Translations under genes and position numbers: made by a program
Shown here: piece by piece, positions 55,798-58,246 of the stretch
Layout of the letters: every line of letters begins with the position of its first letter
How positions within the stretch are numbered: the first letter of the stretch is position 1
The notes under the pieces: model-generated
What the model was told of the DNA's origin: nothing
Databases searched by the model: none
What the model saw: only the letters and a program-made list of their open reading frames with translations
Source: Actinomycetes bacterium
GTDB taxonomy: Bacteria; Actinomycetota; Acidimicrobiia; Acidimicrobiales; Microtrichaceae
Length of the DNA: 58,246 nt
Assembly (NCBI GenBank): GCA_029782335.1
Contig: JAKOVA010000173.1
Location: 1-58,246 of the forward strand
Direction: 5' to 3'

Positions 55798-57873
55798 ATG
55801 CGCGTCTGGCCCGGCCGACCCGCGCCCCTCGGCGTGTCGTTCGACGATGTCCTGAACGTCGCCGTGTTCGCCGGAGGCGGCGTCGAGGCGATCGAGGTGT
55901 GCTTCGAGCTCGAGGGAGGCGCCGAGGAGTCGGTGCTGCTGCCGGAGCGCTCGGGCGGTGTGTGGCACGGAGCGTTTCCCGACGTCACCCCCGGCACGCG
56001 TTACGGGTTCCGGGTCCACGGCACCCGGCGGTCGGTGGCCGACGTGTGGAACCCGGCGAAGCTGCTGCTCGATCCCTACGCCCGTGCGATTGACGGCGGG
56101 CTCCGTCACGGCCCCGCGCTGGGCGACAACGAGCTCGACTCGGCCCCCTTCGTTCCACGCTCGGTCGTGCACGTCGACGAGTTCGACTGGGCCGGGGACG
56201 TCCCGCCGGCGACCCCGTGGCGTGACACCCTCATCTACGAACTGCACGTGCGGGGGACGACGATCGGCCATCCCGAGGTCCCGCCGCCGCATCGAGGGAG
56301 CTATCTGGGCCTCGCCCATCCGGCGGTCGTCGAGCACCTCCGCGGCTTGGGTGTCAGCGCCGTTGAACTGATGCCGATCCATCAGTTCGTGACCGAACCG
56401 CGTCTCGCCGCGGCGGGTCTCACGAACTATTGGGGCTACAACTCCATTGGCTATTTCGCCCCCCACAACGGGTACGCGTCACGGCCGGGTGATGGTCGAC
56501 TCGCCGTCAGCGAGTTCAAGACGATGGTGCGTGAGCTGCACCGAGGCGGGATCGAGGTCATCCTCGACGTCGTCTACAACCACACCGCGGAGGGCGGAGC
56601 GACGGGACCAATCCTGTCGTTCCGAGGTCTCGACAACAGCGGCTACTACCGCCTCGACCCGGCGGACCCGAGTTGCTACGTCGACTACACGGGGTGTGGG
56701 AACAGCCTCAACGCCCGGCATCCGAACGTGTTGCAGCTCATCATGGACAGCCTCCGGTACTGGGTGACCGAGATGCATGTCGACGGGTTCCGCTTCGACC
56801 TCGCGGCGGCGCTCGCGCGTGAACTGCACGACGTCGATCGCCTGTCCGCCTTCTTCGACCTGATTCAGCAGGACCCGGTGGTCTCACGCGTGAAGCTGAT
56901 CGCGGAGCCGTGGGACGTCGGCGAAGGGGGCTATCAGGTCGGCAATTTCCCACCGCTGTGGAGCGAGTGGAACGCCCGCTACCGCGACACCGTCCGCGAC
57001 TTCTGGCGGGGGGTTCCGGGAACGCTTGCCGACCTTGCACAACGGTTGTGCGGCTCGTCGGACCTGTACGACCTCGAGGGGCGGAACCCGCACGCGTCGA
57101 TCAACTTCGTGACCGCGCACGACGGCTTCACCCTGGCCGACCTCGTCACCTACGAACAGAAACGCAACGAAGCGAACGGCGAGTACAACCTCGACGGTTC
57201 CGACGACAACCGTTCGTGGAACTGCGGTGTTGAGGGCCCGACGCAGGACCCAGCCGTCAACGAGCTGCGGGCACGGCAGCGCCGGAACCTGATCACGACG
57301 CTGCTGTTGTCCCAGGGCGTTCCGATGATGTTGGGCGGCGACGAGTTGGGCCGAACCCAGCAGGGCATGAACAACGCCTACACGCAGGACAACGAGGTCA
57401 GCTGGATCGACTGGGACCACGTCGACCACGACATGCTGCGCTTCTGTCGTGAGCTGAGCGAGTTCCGCTCGGCTCATCCAGCCCTACGGCGGAGCCGCTT
57501 CCTCCGCGGCCGGCCGAGCGCCGCCTCGGGTCGGGACGACGCCTCGTGGTTCGCCCCCGATGGCTCCCCGATGGACCCACACCGCTGGCGTGACGGGACG
57601 CGTTGCGTCGCGCTGGTGCTCGACGGTGACGCGATCGAGGAGGTCGGACCCCGCGGCGAGCGGATCGTTGACGACACGTTGCTCGTCGCGATCAACGGCA
57701 CCCCCGATCCGGTCACCTTCGTGGCCCCCGAGGGGCCGTGGGGTCAGCGCTGGGTCCGATCGGTCGACACCGCCACGGGCAGCGTGGTCGTTGGCGACGG
57801 GGAGCACGTCGATCGGTGCTTCGAGGTGGCGGGACGGTCGATCGTCGTGCTCGTCGCCGCTCGTGTGGGTTGA
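55798..57873 (+). CDS. glgX: Glycogen debranching protein GlgX
   Basis: A 691-residue GH13 isoamylase-type enzyme that cleaves alpha-1,6 branches of glycogen. An N-terminal CBM48 (about 8-110: RPAPLGVSFDD...NVAVFAGGGVEAIEVCF) precedes the barrel. Region I is DVVYNHTAEG, region II DGFRFDLA with nucleophile D334, region III LIAEPWD with acid/base E370, and region IV TAHD with D442. NYWGYNSIGYFAPH and LNARHPNVLQL are typical of GlgX. A C-terminal beta domain follows. With MalQ at 16-17.6 kb it forms an alpha-glucan breakdown route. Its stop is 3 bases from the convergent ABC ATPase gene. Confidence 0.95.
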   Translation: MRVWPGRPAPLGVSFDDVLNVAVFAGGGVEAIEVCFELEGGAEESVLLPERSGGVWHGAFPDVTPGTRYGFRVHGTRRSVADVWNPAKLLLDPYARAIDGGLRHGPALGDNELDSAPFVPRSVVHVDEFDWAGDVPPATPWRDTLIYELHVRGTTIGHPEVPPPHRGSYLGLAHPAVVEHLRGLGVSAVELMPIHQFVTEPRLAAAGLTNYWGYNSIGYFAPHNGYASRPGDGRLAVSEFKTMVRELHRGGIEVILDVVYNHTAEGGATGPILSFRGLDNSGYYRLDPADPSCYVDYTGCGNSLNARHPNVLQLIMDSLRYWVTEMHVDGFRFDLAAALARELHDVDRLSAFFDLIQQDPVVSRVKLIAEPWDVGEGGYQVGNFPPLWSEWNARYRDTVRDFWRGVPGTLADLAQRLCGSSDLYDLEGRNPHASINFVTAHDGFTLADLVTYEQKRNEANGEYNLDGSDDNRSWNCGVEGPTQDPAVNELRARQRRNLITTLLLSQGVPMMLGGDELGRTQQGMNNAYTQDNEVSWIDWDHVDHDMLRFCRELSEFRSAHPALRRSRFLRGRPSAASGRDDASWFAPDGSPMDPHRWRDGTRCVALVLDGDAIEEVGPRGERIVDDTLLVAINGTPDPVTFVAPEGPWGQRWVRSVDTATGSVVVGDGEHVDRCFEVAGRSIVVLVAARVG

Positions 57874-57876
57874 CTC

Positions 57877-58246
57877 TCAGTCTGCTCGCGCCCACCATCG
57901 GCCGCCGTCTCGGCCGAGACGGATGGGCAACTCGAAACACTCCGACAGGGTCGTCGCGCTCAGCACGTCGCCGATGGGACCCGCAGCGAGGATCCTCCCG
58001 GCTTTGAGTGCGAGGGCGTGCGTCGCACGGGTCGGGATCTCCTCCACATGATGGGTGACGAGCACCAGCGGCGGTCCGGCGGGGCGTTTCAGGAGCCGGT
58101 CGAGCTGAGCCAGCAACTCTTCCCTGCCGCCGAGGTCGAGGCCGGCGTACGGCTCGTCCGCCAGCAGGAGGCCGGGGTCGTTCATCTGCGCCCGGGCCAG
58201 CAGCGTCCGCTGTCGTTCGCCGGAGGAGAGCGTCGAGAACGGGTGG
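57877..58246 (-). CDS. ABC transporter ATP-binding protein (partial, C-terminal part)
   Basis: The reading frame enters from the right edge of the window and ends at 57877, giving about 122 residues. It begins within the ABC signature (TLSSGERQR), followed by Walker B LLLADEPYAGLD and the switch VLVTHHVEEIP, so the Walker A half lies outside. The tail (LALKAGRILAAGPIGDVLSATTLSECFELPI) is of the type seen in soluble ATPases of the ModF/YchA kind or in simple importer ATPases. It is convergent with glgX and not part of the thiamine operon. An internal ATG at 58185 is not the true start. Confidence 0.85.
   Translation of the reverse strand, partial: HPFSTLSSGERQRTLLARAQMNDPGLLLADEPYAGLDLGGREELLAQLDRLLKRPAGPPLVLVTHHVEEIPTRATHALALKAGRILAAGPIGDVLSATTLSECFELPIRLGRDGGRWWARAD

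Noticed and set aside
57877-58246. ThiQ, the missing ATPase of the thiamine importer
   Set aside because: The gene is on the opposite strand, convergent with glgX and separated from thiP by two genes. The visible half shows no thiamine-specific feature.

Overview
The window is about 58 kb of very GC-rich DNA with short intergenic gaps, many GTG starts, and 1- or 4-base stop/start overlaps inside operons. The gene content is actinobacterial: DUF2510 proteins, an ANTAR response regulator beside polA, a Tad-type pilus operon, a LAxTG sortase substrate, acyl-CoA dehydrogenases and a thiolase/DUF35 pair. Many genes start 7 to 9 bases after a TAnnnT hexamer, which points to widespread leaderless transcription. 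The best guess is an aerobic heterotroph of class Acidimicrobiia. That is an inference from gene content, since no rRNA or taxonomic marker was compared.

Layout. 0-2 kb: end of a membrane protein and an FGGY sugar kinase. 2-6.2 kb: polyamine-type ABC operon on the minus strand, in which the ATPase (PotA) and the substrate-binding protein (PotD) form one 800-residue protein. 6.3-9.9 kb: DUF305 protein and a large SdrD-B/DUF11 surface protein with a C-terminal LARTG sorting signal. 10.1-15.8 kb: complete five-gene dipeptide/oligopeptide ABC operon. 15.8-18.2 kb: malQ and a DUF3105 lipoprotein. 18.2-21.8 kb: coiled-coil protein, ANTAR regulator, DNA polymerase I. 21.8-23.5 kb: an AbiEi-type/DUF559 gene enclosed by two related tandem-repeat arrays with 30, 82 and 58 bp periods. 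23.5-25.8 kb: methyltransferase and ribosomal protein S1 with a terminator. 25.9-33.9 kb: Tad/Flp secretion operon (cpaB, cpaE, cpaF, a VWA-TadB fusion, tadC, a polytopic membrane protein) with no pilin. 33.8-37.8 kb: acyltransferase, MFS transporter, J-domain protein, TerC, small membrane protein. 37.9 kb: tRNA-Val(CAC). 38-43 kb: GH4 glycosidase, FMN-dependent 2-hydroxy-acid oxidase, proline-rich DUF2510 protein, YceI. 43-50.6 kb: thiolase and DUF35 partner, DUF2510 protein, membrane protein, two acyl-CoA dehydrogenases on either side of a diguanylate cyclase. 50.6-58.2 kb: PI-PLC-like lipoprotein, a TPP riboswitch driving thiN-thiB-thiP, an SRPBCC protein, glgX, and part of an ABC ATPase.

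How the genes fit together. Uptake dominates (polyamine, peptide, thiamine), alongside alpha-glucan turnover (MalQ, GlgX) and CoA-ester oxidation (two LCAD-like dehydrogenases, thiolase/DUF35). Cell-surface functions are the Tad apparatus, the sortase substrate and the DUF2510 proteins. The items most worth follow-up are the PotA-PotD fusion, the repeat-bracketed AbiEi/DUF559 locus, the VWA-TadB fusion, and the TPP aptamer whose 3' strand contains the thiN ribosome-binding site.
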